Part shown: positions 16,527 through 27,133 of the stretch, piece after piece | Layout of the letters: every line of letters begins with the position of its first letter | Numbering within the stretch: position 1 is the first letter of the stretch | Assembly: GCF_022748595.1 (NCBI RefSeq) | Contig: NZ_JALDSX010000009.1 | Span: forward strand, 1-64,000 | Length of the DNA stretch: 64,000 nt | From: Brevibacterium sp. ZH18 | Lineage (GTDB): Bacteria; Actinomycetota; Actinomycetes; Actinomycetales; Brevibacteriaceae | Reading direction: 5' to 3' | The notes under the pieces: generated by a model | Databases searched by the model: none | What the model was told of the DNA's origin: nothing | The model's input: only the letters and a program-made list of their open reading frames with translations | Position numbers and translations under genes: made by a program

Positions 16527-17840
16527 GTGAAATTGGATCAATCAACGCTGGCCGACATCGATGCGCTCCTGTCGGACACGGATGAGCTGCTGACCACGAG
16601 CTACCCCGGTGATCGCGATGTGCGCCAGCCCGTGCACACCGTCTACGTCCCCGGGGACCAGTCGACACCCGACGTGACCCGTGAATGGGGGCAGCAGGCC
16701 TTCGATTTCGTCGAGGCCAACGGCGGCATGGTGCAGTTGGCTGAACGGGTCATCATCGCCACCCGCAAGGAGGCGGGATCCCAGGTCAGCCAGACGATCC
16801 CGAACCTGCACCAGGTCGCCCGGGAAGCTGAGATGCTCGCCGAGGCGGTCGCCCGGAAGCTGTCCACCGAACCCATCGAGGACCTCCGGATCGACTTCGA
16901 AGACGGGTTCGGCAACCGCGACGACGAGACCGAGGACGACTGTGTCCGCAAGGCGGCCCGCAACGCCGTCGCAGGCCTAAGCGGAGACGCGGCCCCCGCG
17001 TTCTTCGGCATCCGGTTCAAATGCATGGAGGCTGACACCCGAGCCAGAGGTCTGCGGACCCTCGACCTGTTCATCTCCGAGGTGATCGCCGCCCACGGCT
17101 CCCTGCCCAAGCAGCTCGTGCTCACTCTGCCGAAGGTCAGCACCGTCGACCAGGTCAGGGCCATGGTCCTCGCGTGCAAGTCACTCGAAGCCGAACACGG
17201 TCTGCCGGCCGGCGCGATCACTTTCGAGGTGCAGGTCGAGACCCCGCAGCTCATCCTCGGCGCAGACGGATCCGTGCCGGTGGCACCGGCCCTGCACGCC
17301 GGGGAGGGACGCGTGACCTCGCTGCACTACGGAACCTACGACTATTCTGCGTCAATGGGAGTCGCTGCGGCGTACCAGGCGATGGACCATCCGGTGGCTG
17401 ACTTCGCGAAGAATCAGATGCTGCTCGCGGTCGCCGGCACCGGCGTCCACATGTCCGACGGGTCGACGAACATCCTGCCCTTGGGTGAGCCCGAGGATGT
17501 CCAGCGTGCGTGGGCACTGCACTCCGGACTCGTCCGCAGGCATCTCAAGCGCGGAATCTACCAGGGCTGGGACATGCACCCGCATCACCTGCCGACCCGG
17601 TTCCTTGCGACCTTCCGCTTCTACCGCGAAGGCGCCGAGGCGGCTGCGACACGACTGCGCAACTACGTGTTCAAAGAGGATTCGGCAGTCCTCGACGAGC
17701 CCGCGACTGCGAAGGCCATGGCCCGCTACCTGCGCCGTGGACTCTCCTGCGGGGCCCACACCGAGGAATTCGTGGTCGACCGCACGAAGCTGTCGATCGA
17801 GACCCTCGCGCAGATCGCCCGCACCGGCTCAGCCGAATAG
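16527..17840 (+). CDS. DUF6986-type HpcH/HpaI-CitE-like TIM-barrel protein
   Basis: About 437 residues from GTG 16527; an earlier in-frame GTG (16428) would add 33 residues next to the terminator. The protein resembles the citrate-lyase beta/HpcH aldolase superfamily. It has an Asp/Glu Mg motif DFEDGFGNRDDE, an arginine-containing RFKCMEA, LPKVSTVDQV, a metal glutamate in FEVQVETPQ, LHYGTYDYSASMG (like the FGSNDLAADLG loop of CitE) and GIYQGWDMHP (like the G-x-W-x-I-H-P end). Its reaction is unknown. The place between malic enzyme and allE suggests acting on glyoxylate, malate or a ureido acid. The classical malate synthase signature is absent. I infer a possible non-canonical glyoxylate-condensing or cleaving enzyme. 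Confidence 0.75.
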   Translation: MKLDQSTLADIDALLSDTDELLTTSYPGDRDVRQPVHTVYVPGDQSTPDVTREWGQQAFDFVEANGGMVQLAERVIIATRKEAGSQVSQTIPNLHQVAREAEMLAEAVARKLSTEPIEDLRIDFEDGFGNRDDETEDDCVRKAARNAVAGLSGDAAPAFFGIRFKCMEADTRARGLRTLDLFISEVIAAHGSLPKQLVLTLPKVSTVDQVRAMVLACKSLEAEHGLPAGAITFEVQVETPQLILGADGSVPVAPALHAGEGRVTSLHYGTYDYSASMGVAAAYQAMDHPVADFAKNQMLLAVAGTGVHMSDGSTNILPLGEPEDVQRAWALHSGLVRRHLKRGIYQGWDMHPHHLPTRFLATFRFYREGAEAAATRLRNYVFKEDSAVLDEPATAKAMARYLRRGLSCGAHTEEFVVDRTKLSIETLAQIARTGSAE

Positions 17841-17906
17841 GCCCAGCCGTATGAGCCCAGCGCTCACCCCAGACACACGCACTGATTCGAAGGAGATTCC
17901 ACGCTC

Positions 17907-18731
17907 ATGACGACGACCGATCCCTACACCTATTGGGCTCCGACCGGCGGACACCCGCCGCAGACGGACCTGCTCACCGACCGCGCGATCGTCACCGAGG
18001 CGTACACGGTCATCCCGCGCGGAGTCATGCGCGACATCGTCACCTCGAACCTGCCCGAGTGGACCCAGACCCGCGCGTGGGTGCTGAGCAAGCCGGTGGC
18101 CGGGGGAGCGGTGACGTTCTCGCAGACCATCCTCGAAGTCGCCCCGGGCGGCGGCGCGGACAAGCCCGAACCGCAGGTCGAGGTCGAAGGGTTCATCTTC
18201 GTCATGGCCGGCCAGCTCGACATCGCCCATGAGGGCCGGACCCACACGCTGACCCCAGGTGGGTACGCGTTCCTGCCCGCCGGTTCGACGTGGAGTGCGA
18301 AGTCCACCGGCACCGAGGCTGCTCGCTTCCACTGGATCCGCAAGCGCTACCAGCCCGCCGCGGGTCTGACCCCCGAGGCGGCCTTCGGCAACGAGGTCGA
18401 CGTCGAGCCTGCGGCGATGCCCGGGACCGACAACCGCTGGCGCACGACGCGCCCGCTGGACCCGGAGAATCTGGCCTACGACATGCACGTGAACATCGTG
18501 ACGTTCGAACCCGGCGCGGTCATTCCCTTCGCCGAGACCCACGAGATGGAGCACGGCCTCTACGTGCTCGAGGGCAAGGCCGTCTACCGTGTCAACGGCG
18601 ACTGGGTCGAGGTTCAAGAGGGTGACTTCATTTCGATGCGCGCCTTCTGCCCGCAGGCCTGCTATGCCGGTGGACCGGGGCGCTTCCGCTACCTGCTCTA
18701 CAAGGACGTCAACCGCCAGGTCGAACTCTGA
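17907..18731 (+). CDS. allE: (S)-ureidoglycine aminohydrolase
   Basis: A 274-residue bicupin that releases ammonia from (S)-ureidoglycine, giving (S)-ureidoglycolate; Mn-dependent in the characterised enzymes. Two cupin barrels are visible. The C-terminal one carries the metal-binding pattern PFAETHEMEHGLYVLEG with E/H/Q-type ligands and ends in FCPQACYAGGPGRFRYLLYKDVNR, very typical of AllE. SD GAAGGAG lies about 11 bases before the ATG. It follows the DUF6986-type gene by 66 bp and is probably co-transcribed with it. Confidence 0.93.
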   Translation: MTTTDPYTYWAPTGGHPPQTDLLTDRAIVTEAYTVIPRGVMRDIVTSNLPEWTQTRAWVLSKPVAGGAVTFSQTILEVAPGGGADKPEPQVEVEGFIFVMAGQLDIAHEGRTHTLTPGGYAFLPAGSTWSAKSTGTEAARFHWIRKRYQPAAGLTPEAAFGNEVDVEPAAMPGTDNRWRTTRPLDPENLAYDMHVNIVTFEPGAVIPFAETHEMEHGLYVLEGKAVYRVNGDWVEVQEGDFISMRAFCPQACYAGGPGRFRYLLYKDVNRQVEL

Positions 18732-18744
18732 GGCACTGACAGAC

Positions 18745-18778
18745 GAAGAACGGCGGACCATCAGGTCCGCCGTTCTTC
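18745..18778. terminator. Bidirectional terminator between allE and mqo
   Basis: A perfect 15-bp stem (18745-18759 with 18764-18778) and a 4-base loop; the right arm ends in TTCTTC, the left starts GAAGAA, so it can end transcripts from both sides. Confidence 0.88.
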
Positions 18779-18812
18779 TGTTCTCAGCTATGCCGACTCA
18801 TGCCGGCAGCAG

Positions 18813-20288
18813 TCAGATGAGCTGCAGGGTGCGAGCCGTGTACTCGGAGAGCTCCTTGAGCAGAGTCTCGTCGTCGGCCAGGCTGTGGCCCAGCGACGGC
18901 ACCATGTCCTTGATCGCAGGCTCCCACGCGTTGTACTGGCGAGGGAAGCAGGTCTTGAGCAGGTTGAGCATGATCGCCACGGCGGTCGATGCGCCCGGAG
19001 AAGCGCCGAGCAGAGCGGCGATCGAGCCGTCGGCCGAGGAGATGAGCTCGGTGCCGAAGCCGAGGACTCCGCCCTTCTTCGGATCCTTCTTCATCACCTG
19101 CACGCGCTGTCCGGCCTGGATGAACTCCCAGTCGCTGGGATCGATGTTCGGGATGAACTCGTTCATCGACTCAAAGCGGGACTTCTTCGACGATGCCAGC
19201 TCGGTGAGCAGGTAGGTGACGAGGTCCGTGTTGTCCTTGGCGACGTTGAGCATCGTGGGCAGGTTGTTTCCGCGCACCGAGAACGGCAGGTCGGTGAACT
19301 TGCCGCCCTTGAGGAACTTCGGTGAGAAGCCGGCGTAGGGGCCGAACAGCAGGTACTCGTTGCCGTCGACGACACGGGTGTCGAGGTGAGGCACGGACAT
19401 GGCCGGGGCCCCGAAGGAGGCCTGACCGTAGACCTTGGCCTGGTGGCGGGAGACGAGTTCAGGGTTCGAGGTCCGCAGGAAGATGCCCGAAACCGGGAAT
19501 CCGCCGTAGCCGCGGCCCTCAGGAATGCCGGACTTCTGCAGCAGCGGCAAGGCGCCGCCGCCGGCGCCGACGAAGACGAACTTCGCGCTGACCTTGTGGG
19601 TCTCGCGTGAGAGCAGGTCCTTGACGGTGACAGTCCAGCCGTCGGAGGAGCGTTCGAGGTCGGTGACCTGGTGGCTTGTGCGGATCTTCGCACCCTTGTC
19701 GCCGACGTAGTTGAGCAGCTGACGTGAGAGTGAACCGAAGTCGACATCGGTGCCGATCTTCGTCCGCGAGACGCCGTTGACCTGTCCGGGACCGCGGCCC
19801 TCGAACATCAGGGGCAGCCACTCGGCCTGGGTGTCAGGATCGTCGGTGAACTCCATCTCGGAGAACAGAGGATTGCGAACCATCTGCTCGCGACGGTTCT
19901 TGATGTAGTCGCGGCCCTTCTCACCTCGGCCGTAGCTGATGTGAGGGACCTGGTTGATGAACGACGTCGGGTCTGGCAGGACTCCGTTGTCGACGAGGTG
20001 CGACCAGTACTGGCGGGTGTGGTGGAACTGCTCGTTGATCTGCGAGGCCTTCGCGAGATCGATGTGGCCGTTCGCATCCTCGGGGGTGTAGTTGAGCTCG
20101 CACAGGGCAGCGTGACCGGTGCCTGCGTTGTTCCACGGATCCGAGCTTTCCTTGGCGACATAGTCGAGCTTCTCGTAGACCCGGATGTCCCATTCGGGCT
20201 GAAGCTCGGTCAGCATGGCGCCCAAGGTGGCGCTCATGATGCCGCTGCCGATCAAGACAACGTCGACCTTTTCCTGCGTAGAGGGCAT
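18813..20288 (-). CDS. mqo: Malate:quinone oxidoreductase
   Basis: A 491-residue FAD-dependent peripheral membrane enzyme that oxidises malate to oxaloacetate and passes electrons to quinone. The N-terminal FAD motif reads VLIGSGIMSATLG; DPWNNAGTGHAALCELNYTP, GAGGGALPLLQKSGIPE and the C-terminal LGASPGASTA are family hallmarks. I chose ATG 20288 (GAGAG upstream) over an in-frame GTG at 20312. With malic enzyme nearby it gives malate two fates, pyruvate or oxaloacetate. The intergenic 20289-20550 shows no convincing site. Confidence 0.95.
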   Translation of the reverse strand: MPSTQEKVDVVLIGSGIMSATLGAMLTELQPEWDIRVYEKLDYVAKESSDPWNNAGTGHAALCELNYTPEDANGHIDLAKASQINEQFHHTRQYWSHLVDNGVLPDPTSFINQVPHISYGRGEKGRDYIKNRREQMVRNPLFSEMEFTDDPDTQAEWLPLMFEGRGPGQVNGVSRTKIGTDVDFGSLSRQLLNYVGDKGAKIRTSHQVTDLERSSDGWTVTVKDLLSRETHKVSAKFVFVGAGGGALPLLQKSGIPEGRGYGGFPVSGIFLRTSNPELVSRHQAKVYGQASFGAPAMSVPHLDTRVVDGNEYLLFGPYAGFSPKFLKGGKFTDLPFSVRGNNLPTMLNVAKDNTDLVTYLLTELASSKKSRFESMNEFIPNIDPSDWEFIQAGQRVQVMKKDPKKGGVLGFGTELISSADGSIAALLGASPGASTAVAIMLNLLKTCFPRQYNAWEPAIKDMVPSLGHSLADDETLLKELSEYTARTLQLI

Positions 20289-20550
20289 TTGAACTCTCAC
20301 ATTCCTCGTCACTGACTACAAGTATTCGCCTTAAACACTACTCTCCGCCGTCGGTCAACCAGTAACCCGGGCCGAGGGTCGAGGGTGGTGATGCGAGCAT
20401 TCTCACAGCCGATGGCACTTCGACCGCCAGCGGAAGTCGCTTCGGTCGCCGAGGGATGCCCGTCCGGAGGTGGCGGCATTTTCCGACCAATCGGACTTTT
20501 CGTTATGGACGCCGTGTGTCCCTGGACACAGGATGTGCAAATATGGGCAC

Positions 20551-21636
20551 ATGTCGAACCGATTCCTGCTTCGTGATGCCCTCGCCCAGTTCCCGCCCTA
20601 TGTACCGGGCAAACCGCCGGTCAGCGCGCCGGGTCTGACACCGTACAAGCTGTCGTCGAATGAGAACCACCTGGCACCGCTGCCCGGTGTGCCCGAGGCC
20701 GTCGCGACCGCCTCGGCGCTGCCCGCGAACTACCCCGATCCGACCTCCGCGAAGCTCGTAAAGGCCATCGCTGCCCACTTCGACGTCGATCCCGCCGAGG
20801 TGGTCCCCGGCGCCGGTGCCTCCGAGGTCCTGTCCGCGCTGACGAACATCACGCTCGAAGCGGGCACCTCCGTGGTCTACCCGTGGCCGTCGTTCGAGAT
20901 GTACCCGATCCTCGCCTCGGCGCGGGGTGCCGAGAAACGGCCCGTCGACCTTCTGTCCGACGGTCGGCACGACTTCGCCGGCCTTGCCGCCGCGATCGAT
21001 GACACGACCCGGCTCGTCCTCCTCTGCTCGCCGAACAACCCGACCGGACCCTCGATCACCACCGACGAGCTCGACGGTTTCATGGCCGAGGTTCCGGAGA
21101 ACGTCATCGTCGTCCTCGACGAGGCGTACTGGGAGTTCGCCACCGCCGCCGAGGTGGTCGACGGGGTGGCCGCGTTCGCCGAGTACCCGAATCTCGTCAT
21201 TGCCCGCACCTTCTCGAAGGCGCACGGGCTCGCGGGACTGCGCGTGGGCTTCGGCATCGCCGATGCAGAGATCGCCTCTGCCCTGCGCCAGGTCATCGCC
21301 CCGTTCAGCGTCTCCGCAGGCGCCCAGGCCGCAGCCCTCGAATCTCTTGCCCGCGGCGATGAGGTGATGGTGCGCGCGAAGGAGGTCGCTGCGACCCGCG
21401 ACCAGTTCGCACAGGACCTGCGCGACCTCGGCTTCACCGTCCCTGACACTCAGGCCAACTACGTGTGGATCGCACTGGGCCCCGAGGCGGCCGTCGAGTT
21501 CGAAGGAGCCTGCGCCGCACAGGCCGTCGCGATCCGCCGACTCTCCGGCGGAGTGCGCGTGAGCATCGGTCCTGATGAGGCCCTCGATCGAGTGCGCAAG
21601 GTCGCCGCGGAATTCGCGCAGGCCGCTCGCTCATGA
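20551..21636 (+). CDS. HisC-like class I/II aminotransferase
   Basis: 361 residues of the histidinol-phosphate/aromatic aminotransferase group (PLP-dependent). Motifs are YKLSSNENHLAP at the N-terminus, SPNNPTGPS, LDEAYWEFA and the PLP-lysine segment RTFSKAHGLAGLRVG. In actinobacteria such stand-alone HisC paralogues are often aromatic amino acid transaminases. No histidine genes are nearby, so I withhold hisC. The ATG at 20551 has no close Shine-Dalgarno. The stop overlaps the next gene by 4 bases, so it is translationally coupled to a GlcD-like oxidase. Confidence 0.85.
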   Translation: MSNRFLLRDALAQFPPYVPGKPPVSAPGLTPYKLSSNENHLAPLPGVPEAVATASALPANYPDPTSAKLVKAIAAHFDVDPAEVVPGAGASEVLSALTNITLEAGTSVVYPWPSFEMYPILASARGAEKRPVDLLSDGRHDFAGLAAAIDDTTRLVLLCSPNNPTGPSITTDELDGFMAEVPENVIVVLDEAYWEFATAAEVVDGVAAFAEYPNLVIARTFSKAHGLAGLRVGFGIADAEIASALRQVIAPFSVSAGAQAAALESLARGDEVMVRAKEVAATRDQFAQDLRDLGFTVPDTQANYVWIALGPEAAVEFEGACAAQAVAIRRLSGGVRVSIGPDEALDRVRKVAAEFAQAARS

Positions 21637-23051
21637 GTGAGGGAACCTTGCAGGTCAGCTCCAGGGTCGACGATCTCGCGACGCTGGCATCTCAGCTGAG
21701 CCCTGGTGCTCTGGTCACCGATCGTGATGTCATCGACAGCTATGCCTCCGACAAGGCGCTCTTCTGTCCCGCGGGTCGGGCGCTCGGCCTGATTCGGGCG
21801 CGGTCGGTCGACGACGTCGTGGCCGTCATGCGCTTTGCCACCGAACACCGGATCCCCGTCGTCACCCAGGGTGCACGGACCGGACTCTCCGGCGCTGCCA
21901 ATGCCATCGATGATTCTCTCCTGCTCAACGTCGCGGGAATGAACGAGATCGTGGCCATCGACCCGGTCAACCAGACGTGCCGGGTCCAGCCCGGAGTCAT
22001 CAACCAGGACCTCAAAACGGCGCTGGCCGAGTACGGACTGTCGTATCCTCCCGACCCCGGGTCGGTGGCGATCTCGACGATCGGCGGCAATGTCGCGACC
22101 AATGCGGGCGGCATGTGCTGCGTGAAGTACGGGGTGACGAAGGACTACGTCCGCGCCATGACCGTGGTGCTCGCCGACGGCACTGTGACGAAGCTGGGTC
22201 GGCAGACGGCCAAGGGCGTCGCGGGCCTGGACCTGCCGGCGCTCCTCGTCGGCTCAGAAGGAACCTTGGGCACCATCGTCGAGGTGACTCTGGCCCTCAA
22301 ACCGGCACTGGCCCCGCCGATCACCGCCGTCGGAATCTTCCCCGACACTGCGTCCGCCGGTCGCACGGTCACCGAGTACATGGGATCCGGTGCCAGCCCC
22401 TCGCTGCTTGAACTCCTCGACGGACCTACAGTGAAGATGGTCAACGACTACGGCGACTTCGGTCTGCCCGACGATGTCGGTGCCTTGCTGATCGTGCAGT
22501 CGAATGCCACGGGTGGCGGAGCAGTTGAGGAGCTTGAAGCCTTCCAACGAGTCGCCGAAGCCAACGGCAGCAGTGAGGTCTTCGTCTCCGATGACCCGGC
22601 GGATTCCGAGATGCTCGTCGCTGCCCGTCGTGCGGTCGGGCCGGCGATGGAGAAGTATGCGCACACGCGTGGTGGGGGAGAGCTCATCGACGATGTCTGC
22701 GTGCCGCGTTCGGCTCTGGGCGAGTTCTTCGAGAAGCTGCGCCTCATCGATGCTCAATTCGATGTTGAGGTCGCCACAGCCGGTCACGCCGGTGATGGGA
22801 ACATGCATCCCTCCGTCGTCTTCGACGCCGGTGATGAGGCACAGGTGGCACAGGCACAGGAGGCGTTCGCCGCGATCATGCAGCTGGGCCTCGATCTGGG
22901 TGGCACGATCACCGGTGAGCATGGAGTCGGGTTCCTCAAACGGGAGTGGCTCGGACATGAGCTCGACGCCGGAGCACGACTGATGCATACGCAGATCAAG
23001 GACGCCCTCGATCCGCTGGGTATCCTCAATCCGGGGAAGATGTTCGGCTGA
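21633..23051 (+). CDS. GlcD-like FAD-linked 2-hydroxyacid oxidase
   Basis: 472 residues of the FAD-binding PCMH/VAO family with the GlcD-type C-terminal domain. The FAD-binding segment TQGARTGLSGAAN, the PPDPGSVAISTIGGNVATNAGG loop and the metal/substrate motifs HAGDGNMHPS and GEHGVGFLKREWL are clear. Substrate could be glycolate, D-lactate or an aryl-lactate. A glycolate role would feed glyoxylate to gcl, while coupling to an aromatic-type aminotransferase would favour aryl-lactate. The GlcE/GlcF partners are absent, so a single-subunit D-2-hydroxyacid dehydrogenase is most likely. Confidence 0.88.
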   Translation: MSEGTLQVSSRVDDLATLASQLSPGALVTDRDVIDSYASDKALFCPAGRALGLIRARSVDDVVAVMRFATEHRIPVVTQGARTGLSGAANAIDDSLLLNVAGMNEIVAIDPVNQTCRVQPGVINQDLKTALAEYGLSYPPDPGSVAISTIGGNVATNAGGMCCVKYGVTKDYVRAMTVVLADGTVTKLGRQTAKGVAGLDLPALLVGSEGTLGTIVEVTLALKPALAPPITAVGIFPDTASAGRTVTEYMGSGASPSLLELLDGPTVKMVNDYGDFGLPDDVGALLIVQSNATGGGAVEELEAFQRVAEANGSSEVFVSDDPADSEMLVAARRAVGPAMEKYAHTRGGGELIDDVCVPRSALGEFFEKLRLIDAQFDVEVATAGHAGDGNMHPSVVFDAGDEAQVAQAQEAFAAIMQLGLDLGGTITGEHGVGFLKREWLGHELDAGARLMHTQIKDALDPLGILNPGKMFG

Positions 23052-23151
23052 AAGCAGGCGTGTGACGTTTCGTTGCGCTCGATGACTTTCCGGCAATGTC
23101 CTCGTGGCGGCTCGGCGTAATGTGCTGAGCACCCACGAAAGGACTCCTGCA

Positions 23152-24153
23152 ATGACGCTCAGTCGACTCCCCATCCTCGACCTCAGTCTCGCCGATGACC
23201 CCGCCACCGCCGAGGGGTTCCGGGCAGACCTGCGCCGGATCACGCACGAGATCGGTTTCTTCTATCTCGTCGGGCACGGCATACCCGCTGCCGAGTTCTC
23301 CCGCATCATCGATGTTGCGCAGACGTTCTTCTCCCTGCCCGAGGAGGAGAAGCTCGCAATCGAGAACATCAACTCACCGCACTTCCGCGGCTACACTCGC
23401 ACCGGCGGCGAGCGCACGCGTGGTCAGGTCGACTGGCGCGAGCAGATCGACATCGGTCCCGAACGCGAACCCGTGGCCGAGCCGGAATTCGACTTCGACA
23501 ATCTCACCGGTCCGAACCAGTACCCGGAGTCACTGCCTGAGCTCAAGGCAGCCACAGATGAGTGGCATGCCCAGCTGACCGAACTGGGCAACAGACTCCT
23601 CGAGCAGTGGGCGCTGAGTCTGGGCCAGCCCGCCGATCACTTCGCATCAGCGTTCGACCGCGATCCGGAGTCGTTCATCAAGATCGTCCGCTACCCCTCG
23701 GCCGAGAGCGACGATGTGACTCAGGGCGTCGGAGAGCACCGCGACGGTGGGACCCTCACCTTGCTCTATCCTCAGCCGGGAACCACGGGGCTGCAGGTGC
23801 TGACTGAGGATGGCTTCATCGATGCGGATCCGATTGAGAACGCCTTTGTCGTCAACATCGGCAAACTGCTCGAGGTTGCGACGAACGGCTACCTCAAAGC
23901 CACGGTCCACCGGGTCCTGCCGACGAAGCCGGGGGAGGACCGGATCTCGATCCCGTTCTTCTTCAACCCGGCGCTGCGCAGTCAGCTGCCCGCTGTCGAC
24001 CTGCCGCCGGAGCTAGCTGCCCAGGCGCGCGGAGTCTCCGTCGACGAACTCGATGCGCTTCATTCGGTCTATGGGCAGAACGCGTTCATGTCGCGTCTGC
24101 GCTCGCACCCGAATGTGGCCGAGAAGTACTACGCCGAGTACCTCACGGACTGA
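23152..24153 (+). CDS. Isopenicillin N synthase-family Fe(II)/2-oxoglutarate-type oxygenase
   Basis: A 333-residue non-haem iron oxygenase. An N-terminal DIOX_N-like region (PILDLSLADDP to FYLVGHGIP) is followed by the double-stranded beta-helix, with iron ligands in EHRDGGTLTLLYP (His-x-Asp) and KATVHRVLP (distal His), and the 2-oxoacid-binding RISIPFF (Arg-x-Ser). Substrate is unknown. I chose ATG 23152, with GAAAGGA upstream, over a GTG 48 bases earlier. The frame starts 100 bp after the oxidase gene, and a divergent function cannot be excluded. Confidence 0.87.
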   Translation: MTLSRLPILDLSLADDPATAEGFRADLRRITHEIGFFYLVGHGIPAAEFSRIIDVAQTFFSLPEEEKLAIENINSPHFRGYTRTGGERTRGQVDWREQIDIGPEREPVAEPEFDFDNLTGPNQYPESLPELKAATDEWHAQLTELGNRLLEQWALSLGQPADHFASAFDRDPESFIKIVRYPSAESDDVTQGVGEHRDGGTLTLLYPQPGTTGLQVLTEDGFIDADPIENAFVVNIGKLLEVATNGYLKATVHRVLPTKPGEDRISIPFFFNPALRSQLPAVDLPPELAAQARGVSVDELDALHSVYGQNAFMSRLRSHPNVAEKYYAEYLTD

Positions 24154-24158
24154 GCTGC

Positions 24159-25082
24159 TCAGATCCGCAGCAGGGCGCGAGCCAGGCCGTCGATGTCGGC
24201 CGGTGTGGTCCGGCAGCAGCCGCCGATGAGGCGGGCGCCCGCGGTCACCCACGGTGCCAAGGCCGCCGGACTCGTGTCGAAGGACGCGCCCTCATGCCAG
24301 TCCATCGTCGCCGCATCGTAGACCTCACCCGAATTCGGGTAGGCGATGAGCGGACGATCCGTGGTACTCGCCAGAGCATCCAAGGCCGGAAGGACGAGCG
24401 AGGGTCGGACGCAGTTGACGCCGAGGGCACGAATCATCGCTGACCCGGCGACCGCCTCGGCGAGGTCGGTCAACGGGGTGCCGTCGGCCATGTGTCCGCC
24501 GTCGGCCAGTGTCACGCTCAGCCACGCGGGGATCCCGTACTCATCGGCGAGGGCCGCGAGCACTCTGACCTCTGGCAGACGTGGCTGGGTCTCGATGGCG
24601 AGCAGATCCGCGCCGGCACTGACCAGGGCCTCGATGCGGGGGCGGTGGAAGTCCGCGAACTCGGCGTCGCTGAGATGGTAGTCGCCGGTGTATTCGGCGC
24701 CGTCGCCCAGGGCTGCGCCATAGGGTCCGACGGACCCGGCGATGAGAACCCGGCCATTCGCGGAATCGGCGGCCCGCCTGGCGATCACGACGCTGCGCTC
24801 CACGAGACGACGGCCCTCCTCGGCCGGAATCGATGCCCTTTCGAAGCCCAACGGTGTTGCCTGGTAACTGGCGGTCGTGACGATCCGGGCACCGGCGCGG
24901 ATGAAGTCGGCGTGCACCTCGGCGAGGGTCTCCGGTGCATCTCGGAGCAGGGCCGCCGACCACAGCTCGTGGCTGAGATCGATGCCGCGGGACTCGAGGG
25001 CAGTGCCCAGGCCCCCGTCGATGATGATGGGCTCGCCGGTGGTGCTTGCTGTCTCGAGGATCTGGATGAAGGTCGTGGGCAT
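24159..25082 (-). CDS. mmuM: Homocysteine S-methyltransferase
   Basis: 307 residues of the MmuM type, which transfers methyl from S-methylmethionine or SAM to homocysteine. Zinc ligands are the cysteine in GVNCVRPS and the Cys pair in GGCCRTTP near the C-terminus; the N-terminal IDGGLGTALESRG is typical. It ends 6 bp from the convergent oxygenase gene and starts only 21 bp from the divergent tgt, so the two promoters must overlap. Confidence 0.92.
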   Translation of the reverse strand: MPTTFIQILETASTTGEPIIIDGGLGTALESRGIDLSHELWSAALLRDAPETLAEVHADFIRAGARIVTTASYQATPLGFERASIPAEEGRRLVERSVVIARRAADSANGRVLIAGSVGPYGAALGDGAEYTGDYHLSDAEFADFHRPRIEALVSAGADLLAIETQPRLPEVRVLAALADEYGIPAWLSVTLADGGHMADGTPLTDLAEAVAGSAMIRALGVNCVRPSLVLPALDALASTTDRPLIAYPNSGEVYDAATMDWHEGASFDTSPAALAPWVTAGARLIGGCCRTTPADIDGLARALLRI

Positions 25083-25094
25083 GGTCCCAGTTAA

Positions 25095-27107
<2,013 letters not shown>

Positions 27108-27133
<26 letters not shown>

